The notes: generated by a model from the sequence alone, not told the origin. Counted from the stretch's first letter, positions 27,483 through 36,434 are shown. The stretch is DNA of 64,000 nucleotides from an uncultured Gammaproteobacteria bacterium (GCA_947258655.1 CAMYJD010000006.1:1-64000); one strand, 5' to 3'. Program-made: numbers and translations.

Positions 27483-29719
27483 TGTCAGGCAGGAGAATTG
27501 ACCAGTCAATGCAATACCAGCCAATGCTGCCAGACAGTGTGATCCGTGACTTGCAGAATCATGGATATGCGCCGGAGTCAGCGGAGTACCTTATCAGCGC
27601 TGATATCCTCGCCGATGGAAATTTCGGTGATTCCTGGATGCTGTTAATCGGCGTAAAGCTTGTTATTACGGATGGGCAGCGGGTTATCGAGCAACTGAGT
27701 CTGTCCGATATCAAACGTGTATATATTGAGGAATTGTTTGCCAGTGCCTGTCTGAAAGCGGAGTGCAGGGAGGGTGATAAATGCCTGCTTCGCTATACAA
27801 AATCAAGGGCCAGTGATTTTGCCAATTTTTGTCGCGTACTGAACGAGAGAATTGCCACGGGTGAAAATGTAGCAGTCAGGGAGGAAGCAAACACTGTCTG
27901 TAGCCAATGCGGATATCCAATAGCTGAGAAGGACGGTGTGTGCCCAAAGTGCGTTCCGAATTGGTCAGTGCTTAAGCGTTTATTGGGGCTGATGCAGCCA
28001 TATAAAAGCCGATTATATCTGGTGGTAATCTGTACCTTCATTGCCGTTGCGGCGCAGATGATACCGCCCTATATTACCAAAAGAATCGTCGATGATGTGA
28101 TTATCGTCAAAGATGCCTCTGCACTATCGTTATTGATTGGAATTATGCTGCTTGCCGGTATTGTATATTTATCGGCGCGCTGGATTATAGGGGCAACGTC
28201 TGCCTGGTTAAGTGCGCGCTTGATATCGGATTTGAGGGCTAGACTGCACCTGCATCTGCAGAAGTTGCAATTGTCCTACTTTAACAAACGCTCTTCAGGG
28301 GATATTGTTGCGCGCGTGATGCAGGACACCACCGAGCTGCAACAATTTCTTATTGAAGGACTTCCATTTCTGTTGGTCAATGGTTTCTCCTTTATCGTAA
28401 TCTCGGTCATTTTACTGTCGTTGGATAGTGGTCTGGCGTTGATAGCTTTTTTTCCCGTGCCGTTCCTGATTGTCGGTGTGCATTGGGTGTGGCAGCGGCT
28501 GCGCCCACTGCTGTACAAGCGCGGTCGTTACCGTGGCGAAATCACGTCAATTCTGGCCGAATCTGTACGTGGTGTGCGCGCTGTCAAGGCGGCCGGATTC
28601 GAGCAGGCCAGAGCAGATCATTTTAATGAATACAATGAAAAATTCTTTCATTCCCTCAGGCGGATCATGACCGGGTTTGTCGGTTTCTCCGAGGGTAGCT
28701 ATTGGTTAATGTCGGTGGGTGTGGCGGTCATATGGCTGTTCGCGAGTATACGCCTGACGGGCGCAGACGACAATCTGAGTCTGGGTGATTTGCTGGCATT
28801 TGTAGGTTATATATGGCTATTTTATGCGCCATTGCAGTGGTTTGGTGTGATCATGAACTGGATGAATAATGCATTCGCAGGCGCCGAGAGAATATTTTCA
28901 ATCCTCGATACCGAGCCCGAAATGTATGATCGTGCTGACAGTATTCAACAGCCGCATATTAAAGGTGAGATAGAGTTCAGGAACGTGCACTTCAGCTACG
29001 AAAAGGGGAAGGAGATACTTAAGGGGCTAGACTTCCATATTCGTGAAGGCGAAATGATCGGCCTGGTTGGTAAGTCGGGCATGGGCAAAAGCACGATGAT
29101 CAACCTGATCTGTCGTTTCTACCAGCCCGATAGTGGACAGATCCTGCTCGATGGTGAAGCGTTGGATCGTTACAGGCTTAGGGACCTGCGCCATGCCATC
29201 GGTATTGTCATGCAGGATCCGTTTATATTTTATGGCTCTATCAGGGAAAATATTGCCTATGGTAGGCCGAATGCGAGTATCGATCAGGTTATCGATGCTG
29301 CGCGTGCGGCGCATGCGCATGAATTTATTCTGGATAAGGAATTTGCTTACGATACGATAATTGGTGAAAACGGGGTTGAGTTGTCCGGTGGAGAAAGGCA
29401 GCGAATCACGATCGCGCGTGCCATTCTGCAAGATCCCGCGATCCTTATACTCGATGAGGCAACTAGCCTGGTAGACAGCGAGACCGAACAAAGCATACAG
29501 TCAGCCATCGATGCACTGGTAAAAAATCGAACCACGATCGCCATCGCTCATCGTTTAGGGACGCTACGCAACGCAGACCGCCTGCTGGTGGTGGATGATG
29601 GCGAAATCGTTGAGCAGGGGACGCATGATCAGCTTTTGCAGTCAAAAGGGATATATGCACGTCTGGTCAAGGTGCAGTCGGAATTAAATGAGCTGAGTGC
29701 AAAGGCGCATATTGCATAA
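27482..29719 (+). CDS. ABC exporter with N-terminal zinc-ribbon domain
   Basis: A 745-aa half-transporter (membrane and ATPase fused). An unusual N-terminal region of about 165 residues ends in a zinc ribbon (C140, C143, C154, C157), followed by six helices (about 175-450) and a nucleotide-binding domain with Walker A GLVGKSGMGKST, signature ELSGGERQR, Walker B ILILDEAT and H-loop AHRLG. It should function as a homodimer exporting an unknown substrate. ABC proteins with this N-terminus next to DUF1854 are, from memory, labelled cyanophycin-metabolism-associated in public annotation; no cyanophycin gene is in the window. GGAGAAAG precedes the ATG, which overlaps the regulator stop. Confidence 0.82.
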   Translation: MSGRRIDQSMQYQPMLPDSVIRDLQNHGYAPESAEYLISADILADGNFGDSWMLLIGVKLVITDGQRVIEQLSLSDIKRVYIEELFASACLKAECREGDKCLLRYTKSRASDFANFCRVLNERIATGENVAVREEANTVCSQCGYPIAEKDGVCPKCVPNWSVLKRLLGLMQPYKSRLYLVVICTFIAVAAQMIPPYITKRIVDDVIIVKDASALSLLIGIMLLAGIVYLSARWIIGATSAWLSARLISDLRARLHLHLQKLQLSYFNKRSSGDIVARVMQDTTELQQFLIEGLPFLLVNGFSFIVISVILLSLDSGLALIAFFPVPFLIVGVHWVWQRLRPLLYKRGRYRGEITSILAESVRGVRAVKAAGFEQARADHFNEYNEKFFHSLRRIMTGFVGFSEGSYWLMSVGVAVIWLFASIRLTGADDNLSLGDLLAFVGYIWLFYAPLQWFGVIMNWMNNAFAGAERIFSILDTEPEMYDRADSIQQPHIKGEIEFRNVHFSYEKGKEILKGLDFHIREGEMIGLVGKSGMGKSTMINLICRFYQPDSGQILLDGEALDRYRLRDLRHAIGIVMQDPFIFYGSIRENIAYGRPNASIDQVIDAARAAHAHEFILDKEFAYDTIIGENGVELSGGERQRITIARAILQDPAILILDEATSLVDSETEQSIQSAIDALVKNRTTIAIAHRLGTLRNADRLLVVDDGEIVEQGTHDQLLQSKGIYARLVKVQSELNELSAKAHIA

Positions 29720-29734
29720 AGGAGCGGGTGAGCG

Positions 29735-30217
29735 ATGAGTGCGATAGATAATCAAAAAATTTACTTGTCGAGGAAAGATGATCAGCTTTATTTGCGATTT
29801 GATGGAGATCATGAGTCTGTTCCGGTAAGTGCATTGCTGGCTGCACCCTTGTCGGAGGACAGAAAAATAATATCCATCGTACATAAAAAGGACAGGAAGG
29901 AGCTGGTATTATTGAAGACACTGGACAGACTTGATGAATCAGGCAGGAAGCTCCTGCGTGATGAAATACAAAGACGCTATTTCCTGCCGCAAATAGAAAA
30001 AATAAATGATGTCAATATACACCTGGGGGATTATTACTGGGATGTTATAACAGACAGGGGGTCAAGGAAATTTCTATTACGTTCGCCGGCCATTAATATG
30101 CGTTGGGTTGGCAGTAAGCGGATCATACTGTGCGATTCCGATGGTATTCATTATGATCTTGATGATTTCGATTCGCTCGACAAGGATAGTCGCAAATTGC
30201 TCGAGCGTATATTATAG
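29735..30217 (+). CDS. DUF1854 family protein
   Basis: A 160-aa soluble protein of the DUF1854 family. The conserved features are a beta-rich N-terminus, RRYFLPQIEKI followed by a WDVITDRGSRKFLLRS block, and the ending LDKDSRKLLERIL. The family typically accompanies the zinc-ribbon ABC exporter, as here, 15 bases downstream with AAGGAG before the start. The function is unknown; a cytoplasmic partner of the transporter is plausible. Confidence 0.72.
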   Translation: MSAIDNQKIYLSRKDDQLYLRFDGDHESVPVSALLAAPLSEDRKIISIVHKKDRKELVLLKTLDRLDESGRKLLRDEIQRRYFLPQIEKINDVNIHLGDYYWDVITDRGSRKFLLRSPAINMRWVGSKRIILCDSDGIHYDLDDFDSLDKDSRKLLERIL

Positions 30218-30388
30218 GTTTAATGAAATTATAGTTGTTCAAGCCCAGCCCGGCATATCACAAAATAGATTTATACTTGACCTGACTATATTGTTCGGAT
30301 TTAAAGGTCGCATAAACTCTATAGCAGTCTTTCAGGAATAGTTGTTGAACAGGCTCACAGCCAAAAGCGGCCGTTCCTTCGGACCGTC

Positions 30389-30413
30389 ATCCCCGAATGA
30401 CTTTGTCGGGGAT
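30389..30413. repeat. ATCCCCGA hairpin, CGTCATCCCCGA repeat family
   Basis: ATCCCCGA and TCGGGGAT pair around nine bases. The preceding GGACCGTCATCCCCGA resembles the copy at 33411-33430 (GACCGTCATCCTCGA), so both are members of one dispersed repeat. Confidence 0.6.
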
Positions 30414-30425
30414 CCAGGAACATTT

Positions 30426-30445
30426 GGGGTCAGAGTAAAAACTCT
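30426..30445 (+). repeat. Solo GGGGTCAGAGTAAAAACTCT repeat end
   Basis: This 20-mer is identical to the left arm at 58185-58204. Here it stands alone without the opposite arm. It is internally pairable (AGAGT/ACTCT). Confidence 0.75.
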
Positions 30446-30530
30446 TTTAGATCTCCATCCCCAGGCAACGACGATCGTTGTTCGCTAAATAATTGCGTAT
30501 GGTATCCTTTCCATTCTTAGTCCTTTCTGG

Positions 30531-30550
30531 ATTCCCGCCTGCGCGGGAAT
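30531..30550. repeat. ATTCCCGC...GCGGGAAT dispersed palindrome
   Basis: ATTCCCGC and GCGGGAAT form an 8-bp stem around four bases, flanked by CTGG and GACA. This TGGATTCCCGCCTGCGCGGG-type sequence is a widespread dispersed repeat in proteobacterial genomes. Confidence 0.7.
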
Positions 30551-30837
30551 GACATTAGGGGGTGGCGCTATGCTTATCCGCCTGCTTTGGGTCGCTATTT
30601 GCCTGACAATTCACCTTAGATTGGCTTTATAGATGATTGCTATCGGCCAAATGCTGTCACTCAGGACACCTGCTATTCCTGAAAAGCGGGCATTGGCGTG
30701 CGAGCTTGATAGCGCGTTTACGCGTGCGCCTGGGGCGACTTGTTGTGTGATACATTGCTCAGAATGAAATTTTCAATTTTCTGCTTTCGTTAACATGCAC
30801 TGAGTAGTTCGCACAATATGAATGATTCCTGAGTTTG

Positions 30838-31158
30838 TTACTGAGCTGGCATTTGCATCAATTCAGATACCTCAAGTGAACCGCCAATTTCAAGAAAAGG
30901 ACAGGCCTGTGCAATCGATAGTGCGGCCTCCATAGAATCTGCTTTAATTATCGAAAACCCGGACATTGCGCTACTTCCTCCTTCTCTTGTAGTTCCATCG
31001 GGGCTTACTGTATTTGTATCCTTTAATGGCATTGTTGGAATGACAACCGAGTCACCGAGTGATGATAGCCATTCCATATATTTCGAAAAATGCTTGTTAG
31101 CTTCCTCCGGGTTGGATGGATGATTGCCGCCCAGATAAACAAATACGAATTGTGTCAT
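30838..31158 (-). CDS. YCII-like (DGPF) protein
   Basis: A 106-aa protein of the YCII/DGPF superfamily of small alpha-beta barrel proteins. It begins MTQFVFVYLGG and shows GFSIIKADSMEAALSIAQACP, the usual second half where a strand leads into the helix and the conserved cysteine-proline. Related proteins are commonly encoded beside ECF sigma factors; an ECF gene lies 3.4 kb away but in a separate unit. GAGG 8 bases upstream supports the start at 31158 over the longer frame. Biochemical role unknown. Confidence 0.7.
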   Translation of the reverse strand: MTQFVFVYLGGNHPSNPEEANKHFSKYMEWLSSLGDSVVIPTMPLKDTNTVSPDGTTREGGSSAMSGFSIIKADSMEAALSIAQACPFLEIGGSLEVSELMQMPAQ

Positions 31159-31220
31159 TTTAATTTCCTCATTGAATAAAATTTCGCTCAATCTTTACGC
31201 CACACGTTTCCGTAAAACAA

Positions 31221-31859
31221 CTATTCATTTGCGAACGGATCATCAGCAAGCAGGATGCTAAGATATGGCGCATAAGTTAATACGGCACCTTGCATAATCC
31301 CCAGGTCATTGAACGCATTCTCTATTTGCATAAAATACGAATCATTTTGCGGTTCTGTTTTTAGTGCTTCCAGAGCAGCGAGTAAAGGTTTGATTTCTTC
31401 CTTATCCATATACTTTTCCAGTAATTGGATACTCTCCTCGACCCTCGTAGGGTTAACGTTTTGCCCTTTGTTTTTTAACCGGTTATGGCCAAACTCCTTG
31501 AATTCTGGCGGCTCTTCATAAATGTTCGCGGCGAGTCCGGCGGATTGAGAGGCTACATTAACTCCAGCTAATGCATTGTTTTCCTCATGCACTCGTTGCT
31601 TCAACATATCAATAAAGGTGTTAAATTGTTCTGCATTTGGTTTATTTAAAAATAGCGATAGCACTGGCCCGGATTTGGTATGGCTATGAAACTCCAGATA
31701 TGACCTGTTAGCGACAGGGTCAGGGTTTAAAGTTGATAGGCCAATAGTCAGCTTTTCCTCCTTGAATATTCTTTTTATTCGTACATTGACAATATCACCT
31801 TCTAGCTCAAATTCTCTAGTGCCTTTTAAAAAATTTTTCTGTATAAGCTTCATAGTCAT
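31221..31859 (-). CDS. Hypothetical protein
   Basis: A 212-aa soluble protein with no signal peptide or membrane segment and no recognised family. The N-terminal 90 residues are beta-rich (FELEGDIVNVRIKRIF, LTIGLSTLNP), the middle is hydrophilic, and the C-terminal half is helical with many Glu and Lys (ESIQLLEKYMDKEEIKPLLAALEALK). A second ATG two codons in is equally possible; no ribosome site decides. It precedes the YCII-like gene by 62 bases on the same strand and may be cotranscribed. Confidence 0.5.
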   Translation of the reverse strand: MTMKLIQKNFLKGTREFELEGDIVNVRIKRIFKEEKLTIGLSTLNPDPVANRSYLEFHSHTKSGPVLSLFLNKPNAEQFNTFIDMLKQRVHEENNALAGVNVASQSAGLAANIYEEPPEFKEFGHNRLKNKGQNVNPTRVEESIQLLEKYMDKEEIKPLLAALEALKTEPQNDSYFMQIENAFNDLGIMQGAVLTYAPYLSILLADDPFANE

Positions 31860-32082
31860 AGTAGTGTGATTGTTAGCCTAAATGGCGGGTTTAATGGATT
31901 TGATTTTTGCAAAAAAACTGTGGTTCTGATATTAAACTATAATCTTATATCTTTCATGATATTTATATTGTGGGATGTATGCTGTATTGAGGTGCAGTGC
32001 CTCTCGTGCCCAACCCTGAAATACTTCTGCTAAGCTCCCTGTCTCATGCGTGTAATAATGCATGTAGTACTGGAACAGTTCC

Positions 32083-33111
32083 TTATAGCCTTTTCAGCAT
32101 ACTTTTCAGTGATTCGACAAACCGTTGATAGCTGCCCGTGGGCTTTACATTTTTTACACAACTCAACGCGAAACGCTCCCTGCGATCAGACATCCAGTCC
32201 TGTTTGTAAGTATCGTTACCCGTCAGAAAGTCGATCTCCTCCACCTTGTCAGTATCGATCACGTACTCCATCAGGAAACTGGTGAGTATTGACCCCGGTG
32301 AATATTTCTTCCACGTCTCGTCATACGCTAGCCTGAATATACTTGCTTTAGCGTGAAGCACAAACCACAGCTGTGCCGCGATAGGACTCCCATCGACATA
32401 AAGAATCGCAAGCCTAGACCAACCCGACCTCGAAAAACCCGCCACAATGCCATCCATAAACTTTACATACTGTTCATTCGCTTTCCAGCTAGCCCTGTAG
32501 ACCGCATAGTAATCTGACATGGCCTGTGGCACTTCGTCTCCAGTAAACAGACGAATTTCGTAACTGTGTTCACGATCAAGTTTACGCTTCTTCCGGGATA
32601 TTGTATTGCGCAACTGGGCAGGACGAGTCGCCATATAGTCCTCATATGACTGCCCCTGCACACGAAAAATCCAGTTATACAACCGAAAAAATTGCTCACA
32701 GCTAAATCCGGCCGTTTCCATGGTCCGTTGCAAGCCGACTATTTTACTGTCATCGTCAGCAACCGGCTCCAATAGCAATGAATGAAGCGGTAACTGCCTC
32801 AAACCCTCGCCCAGGCAAGCGAGTGTCCGCTGCTGATCATCGTCAGCAAGCAGCAGGCTGTAATGTGTGGTGTATCGGTGCTTGAGGGACTGCCAGGCAT
32901 TCCCGTCGCTCTTCATCAGAGGCAGGATTGCCAGCACTTTATTCCCTGCTACTACGCAGGCCAGTACCATAGTGTGATCATCATCAAGTGCAGAGGTCAA
33001 ATTCTCAAACCACGGGCGGGAGAAAAAGATGCTGTCTTTCTCTCCCTGCTCAAACAGTGCATTTGCGCTTTCTGGTAGTTGCTCCCAGCAGGTGTAACAT
33101 ACAAATTTCAT
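32083..33111 (-). CDS. CelD/BcsL-type GNAT acyltransferase
   Basis: A 342-aa protein of the CelD/FemAB-like GNAT superfamily. The C-terminal half holds the acyltransferase block: RNTISRKKRKL, then YYAVYRASWKANEQY, LAILYVDGSPIAAQLWFV and AYDETWKKYSPGSILTSFLMEY, with the expected DFLTGNDTYKQDW ending. Such enzymes transfer acyl or aminoacyl groups in polysaccharide or cell-wall modification; the substrate here is unknown. It is cytoplasmic and stands alone, so it is not in an obvious polysaccharide cluster. The ATG at 33111 is the only upstream candidate giving the usual N-terminal strand. Confidence 0.72.
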   Translation of the reverse strand: MKFVCYTCWEQLPESANALFEQGEKDSIFFSRPWFENLTSALDDDHTMVLACVVAGNKVLAILPLMKSDGNAWQSLKHRYTTHYSLLLADDDQQRTLACLGEGLRQLPLHSLLLEPVADDDSKIVGLQRTMETAGFSCEQFFRLYNWIFRVQGQSYEDYMATRPAQLRNTISRKKRKLDREHSYEIRLFTGDEVPQAMSDYYAVYRASWKANEQYVKFMDGIVAGFSRSGWSRLAILYVDGSPIAAQLWFVLHAKASIFRLAYDETWKKYSPGSILTSFLMEYVIDTDKVEEIDFLTGNDTYKQDWMSDRRERFALSCVKNVKPTGSYQRFVESLKSMLKRL

Positions 33112-33677
33112 TAATAAGCTCGACTGCAGCGGCGATACTGACAGCAGTTGTATAAACGAGATCCCTTGTCTCGTTATACATTACTAGCGAGACCTCGTAT
33201 CAATGTTATTTTCTATTGTATTTCAAAAATATAAACGATTTCTGTCGCATTATACATCCCGAAAAGCGTGACAGGTCAAGATTATGAATTTTATATGGAA
33301 ATCTGTAAAGGACAGCAACTAAGCGCATAAGTCGAACGTCTGCAAAGGATCGTAAGTACTCATTCAACTATTAGATTTATAAGTCTCAGAACGGCCAGAA
33401 GCAGCGGTTGCTTCCGACCGTCATCCTCGACTAAAGCATTCGGGGATGACGGTCAGTGTCCGCTTCGGGTTGTGACTCCGGCCTGACAGCCCCATTGCCA
33501 TAAATGTCCGCTTTTTGGATTTTTGACATATTGACTGTCAAGTTATATCGAACCTGCTTTATAAATCGGTCAGATAGTGTGTCTGAATTTATACATATAA
33601 AACCGCTCTCAGCTGGCTTTACAATATGTTTAAATATGCGCAAGCCCCTCGATTAAAACAGGAGGGGACCAGGATGG
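33112..33677. other. Intergenic region with a GACCGTCATCC hairpin
   Basis: A 566-bp gap. A repeat at 33411-33454 (listed separately) is the only clear feature. A minus-strand 70-codon frame at 33431-33643 includes the repeat and is not believed. Confidence 0.4.
33416..33454. repeat. GACCGTCATCC inverted repeat
   Basis: GACCGTCATCC (33416-33426) and GGATGACGGTC (33444-33454) are perfect 11-bp arms around 17 bases. It belongs with the copy at 30381-30413. Confidence 0.8.
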
Positions 33678-34109
33678 TCAGCGCGTTTTCCCGATATTTT
33701 CTATCAAGGCCTTTTCATACTCCTGTACGGCCTTGTCCGACTGACCGGTATTCTTGAGCAGATCACCGAGGCGCATATAGGCCGCATTGCGGATGGTCTG
33801 ATTGTCTGTCTTGTCCAGAATTCTCCGGAACAGCTCTATCGCCAGCTCGGGTTCCTTGCGTTTTTTGTGTATTTCCTCGATTTCATGCATCTGATGAATA
33901 GCGGCCTTTTCGGGATTATCCGCCATCGAATGGACTGCATCCACTACGTTGATGAAGTCCTGCATCAGACCAAGAAAATTTCGCATTCGTTCTACCTGTT
34001 CGCTGCTTCCTGCTGCAGGAGCTGCAGAAACCTGCAGTGGCACCAGCGGTAAGATGAATAATAATATGGCTGCAATCCGAATATATGCATTATTGTGTAA
34101 TTTTTTCAT
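33678..34109 (-). CDS. Periplasmic TPR-containing protein, ECF sigma neighbour
   Basis: A 143-aa exported protein. The signal peptide ends near VSAAP; the mature part is helical, with one clear TPR (MRLGDLLKNTGQSDKAVQEYEKAL) at the C-terminus and a weaker one before (PELAIELFRRILDK). GGAG touches the first ATG and sits 7 bases before the second, so 34109 is preferred. It follows the membrane protein gene by 13 bases and likely shares the ECF operon. A protein-interaction role in the envelope is inferred. Confidence 0.6.
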   Translation of the reverse strand: MKKLHNNAYIRIAAILLFILPLVPLQVSAAPAAGSSEQVERMRNFLGLMQDFINVVDAVHSMADNPEKAAIHQMHEIEEIHKKRKEPELAIELFRRILDKTDNQTIRNAAYMRLGDLLKNTGQSDKAVQEYEKALIENIGKTR

Positions 34110-34122
34110 TCTCATACTCCTG

Positions 34123-34545
34123 TTACGTGATCGTTATAGATTGGTAGGGTTTCTGAATCTTTGTGTGCCGGTCTTGTTTATCTGTTTCCGCCGGATTCAG
34201 GCTGTCTGGAACAGATATATCCATCAGCCCGGGTATTTTCTCCAGCTCAGACAGGTCAGGGCTGTCTGTGTCCATGCTGAGGGTAATGCCGGCAGCGGAT
34301 AAAAGACTGATTGACGGTGATACCTGGTTGTCATAAAACACTGCATTACGGTGTATATTCGACACAAATAAAACAACTGCAGCCAGGCCCATGGCAGCGG
34401 CGAAACCGACTTTGCCGACGCCTGACCAGCCAACACGTAAGCCTTTATGACTTGCTCGTGCAGGATCCACTGTCACTCGTGTCGGTGCCTGGATACTGCG
34501 ATATTCCCGAATGAGATGTTGAATGTCTGTCGATTGTCTAGTCAT
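34123..34545 (-). CDS. Single-pass membrane protein, putative anti-sigma partner
   Basis: A 140-aa protein with a cytoplasmic N-terminus of about 45 residues, one helix (about residues 46-62, VGFAAAMGLAAVVLFVS) and a periplasmic tail. Its position right after the sigma gene, overlapping it by 8 bases, and its topology are those of anti-sigma factors. No HxxxCxxC zinc motif is visible, so the assignment rests on context. The tail is rich in Asp, Ser and Pro. Confidence 0.5.
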   Translation of the reverse strand: MTRQSTDIQHLIREYRSIQAPTRVTVDPARASHKGLRVGWSGVGKVGFAAAMGLAAVVLFVSNIHRNAVFYDNQVSPSISLLSAAGITLSMDTDSPDLSELEKIPGLMDISVPDSLNPAETDKQDRHTKIQKPYQSITIT

Positions 34546-35080
34546 AATACTGGCCTTCCAGTGTGTTGATCTGTTTTTGTGCCTTGTGCAGCAAGGCCTT
34601 TACCGTGCCAGGACGGCATTTCATGATCGTCGCCGTTTCTGCAATCGAGAAGCCTTCAAAGATCCTCAGCATGACAACCTCGTATTGTCGTTTGGGTAAC
34701 CTTGCAAGCAATTCCCTGATCTCAATTAGATAATGCAAAGTCTCGGTATCACTATTATCGCTAACATTTTGCAACTCGTTCATGTGTTCACTGCTGGCTA
34801 TACTGTCCCGTTTAGACTTCCTGTTGAATTCCTGGCATACGAGTTTCATCGTTCTGTACAGCCATGTGAACGGTGCCGATTGAAAGCGGAACTTCTTCAA
34901 GCCGCGGTATGCCCGCAGAAACACCTCCTGGGTAACATCCATGGCATCCTGTTGTTGATAAAGATTCATACAGGCAAGGCGGTATATCCTGTCCTGGTAA
35001 CGACGGGCAAGTTCTGAAAATGCTGTGTCGTCACCCTTGCGGAACGCACTGACGAGTTCCGAATCTGAAATATCATCCAT
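34538..35080 (-). CDS. ECF-family RNA polymerase sigma factor
   Basis: A 180-aa sigma70-family protein lacking region 1. Region 2 is SELVSAFRKGDDTAFSELARRYQDRIYRLA to DVTQEVFLRAYRGL (shown here by its ends), and region 4 is LLARLPKRQYEVVMLRIFEGFSIAE with the helix-turn-helix and GTVKALLHKAQ. Of two ATGs, 35080 has AGG 7 bases upstream. It probably directs transcription of its own operon with the downstream membrane and TPR proteins; the signal is unknown. Confidence 0.88.
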   Translation of the reverse strand: MDDISDSELVSAFRKGDDTAFSELARRYQDRIYRLACMNLYQQQDAMDVTQEVFLRAYRGLKKFRFQSAPFTWLYRTMKLVCQEFNRKSKRDSIASSEHMNELQNVSDNSDTETLHYLIEIRELLARLPKRQYEVVMLRIFEGFSIAETATIMKCRPGTVKALLHKAQKQINTLEGQYYD

Positions 35081-35462
35081 AAACATGCCTGCTAACCTGT
35101 TATTCTATTAGTGCATGGCCAGCGGGAAAGGTTTACTACCGGTCCAGTTAGTCCATTGATTGTGTGTGGCATTGTAGTCTGGTGCAGACCCGGGTGATTA
35201 GCATCTGCCGCGTTATTTCCAATCGCTATGACTTGTTGGTCATTATATGAGTCAGCCTTATTTTTTTGTATATTTATCAATAAGTAACATGATAAAATAG
35301 TTGCAAATCATGCTAAAGTCCTCGCTACTTAAGTCGATATAACATGTATTCGCCTGTTTAACTAATGATGGACATGGTTTTTCCGCGCTGTTTTATTGTC
35401 GATACCGCAGGTTATAGAAAAGAATATTCTCAGATGTTTAATAAGATATGGATTCGTAGACC
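35081..35462. other. Divergent intergenic region between ECF and CheY-like genes
   Basis: A 382-bp divergent gap that should carry both promoters. AT-rich from 35230 on. No repeat, ORF or RNA gene was recognised. Confidence 0.35.
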
Positions 35463-35810
35463 ATGAAAATCCTGATAGTCGATGACAGTACCTTCATCCA
35501 GAAACAGATCCGTAAGATCGTCCTGGCAAAGTATCCCGATAGTGAAATTGTGCTGGCTGGCAATACCAATGCAGCGCGGGAAACCTTTGCAGATAATGAA
35601 TTCGACTTTATCACGATTGATTACAATATGCCCGGTGAAAACGGCGGTGTTTTACTGGGTGATGCGATCATGCGCTATCCGCATGCGAAAATTGCCCTGC
35701 TGACAGCCAATAAACAGGCTGCGATTCGTGAAAAGGTCGAAAAGACGGGCGCTAGTTTTATTCCCAAGCCTGATTTTCGTGATGACCTGATTCAGTTTCT
35801 GGAGCCTTAA
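35463..35810 (+). CDS. Single-domain response regulator (CheY-like)
   Basis: A 115-aa receiver domain. Acidic pocket D7/D8, phospho-acceptor D53 in ITIDYNMPG, switch T81 and K102 in IPKP are all present. No output domain, so it works through protein contact. The next gene, a CheC-like protein, begins one base after its stop, suggesting the pair form a phospho-signalling unit. The cognate histidine kinase is not in the window. Confidence 0.88.
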   Translation: MKILIVDDSTFIQKQIRKIVLAKYPDSEIVLAGNTNAARETFADNEFDFITIDYNMPGENGGVLLGDAIMRYPHAKIALLTANKQAAIREKVEKTGASFIPKPDFRDDLIQFLEP

Positions 35811-35811
35811 C

Positions 35812-36423
35812 ATGGATTTGAATGAAACACAGGTCGATTTTGTCAAGGAAATCTTCAACACGGGTCTGGGTGAGGCCGCAGTAGAGCTGAGCGAACTGGT
35901 CGAGGATGAAGTCCTGTTATCCGTTCCACAATTTAGTCTGATCCCCAGTGAGGAACTGACAAAGCATGTGGCGGTCGGTGAGAAAGACGTTGTTACCACA
36001 GTCACGATGGAATTGATCGGTGATATGTCAGGAAATGGGATGCTGATTTTTCCCGCTGCGAACAGCCTCGATCTGGTGCGCACCATCGTCGAGGAAAGTG
36101 CCGGGCCTGAAAACCTGACCGACCTTGAAGAAGAGGCGCTGTCCGAGATTGCCGGCATTATCCTGAATCATATGGTTACAACGTTTTCCAGTTTCCTGAA
36201 TATTAATGTCAAGACCGGTATGCCGCGATGTCACCAGGACACCCTGAGGCGGATTATGCAGGAATCGTATTTTATCGATGGCATGATCATGTTTATCGGC
36301 ATGAGTTTTGAAGTGAAAAGCCTGAATCTTGCAGGTGATATTCTGTTTTTACAGAACGTCGATACTACAGAGAAGTTCTTGTCACAAGTGGTCGCCGCTC
36401 TTGAAGAGTATGACCTGGACTAA
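35812..36423 (+). CDS. CheC-like phosphatase
   Basis: A 203-aa protein of the CheC/CheX/FliY family, which dephosphorylates CheY-P. Both half-motifs are seen: an N-terminal VKEIFNTGLGEAAVELSEL and a second LSEIAGIILNHMVTTFSSFL, with the E and N pair typical of the active site. Translationally coupled to the CheY-like gene (GGAG 8 bases upstream inside it). It probably resets the signal or, as in related pairs, is a phosphorylation-dependent scaffold. Confidence 0.78.
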   Translation: MDLNETQVDFVKEIFNTGLGEAAVELSELVEDEVLLSVPQFSLIPSEELTKHVAVGEKDVVTTVTMELIGDMSGNGMLIFPAANSLDLVRTIVEESAGPENLTDLEEEALSEIAGIILNHMVTTFSSFLNINVKTGMPRCHQDTLRRIMQESYFIDGMIMFIGMSFEVKSLNLAGDILFLQNVDTTEKFLSQVVAALEEYDLD

Positions 36424-36434
36424 ATGGTGCAGGG

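Larger units (their letters stand above)
30218..30837. other. Repeat-rich intergenic region after the exporter operon
   Basis: A 620-bp gap with three short repeats: an ATCCCCGA/TCGGGGAT hairpin (30389-30413), GGGGTCAGAGTAAAAACTCT (30426-30445), and ATTCCCGC/GCGGGAAT (30531-30550). No gene was found. The repeats are listed separately. Confidence 0.6.

Noticed and set aside
30218-30837. Cyanophycin synthetase or hydrolase near the ABC/DUF1854 pair
   Set aside because: No gene at all is present in the gap, and neighbours are unrelated.
33431-33643. Minus-strand 70-codon ORF
   Set aside because: Its 3' half is the dispersed GACCGTCATCC repeat and it has no ribosome site.
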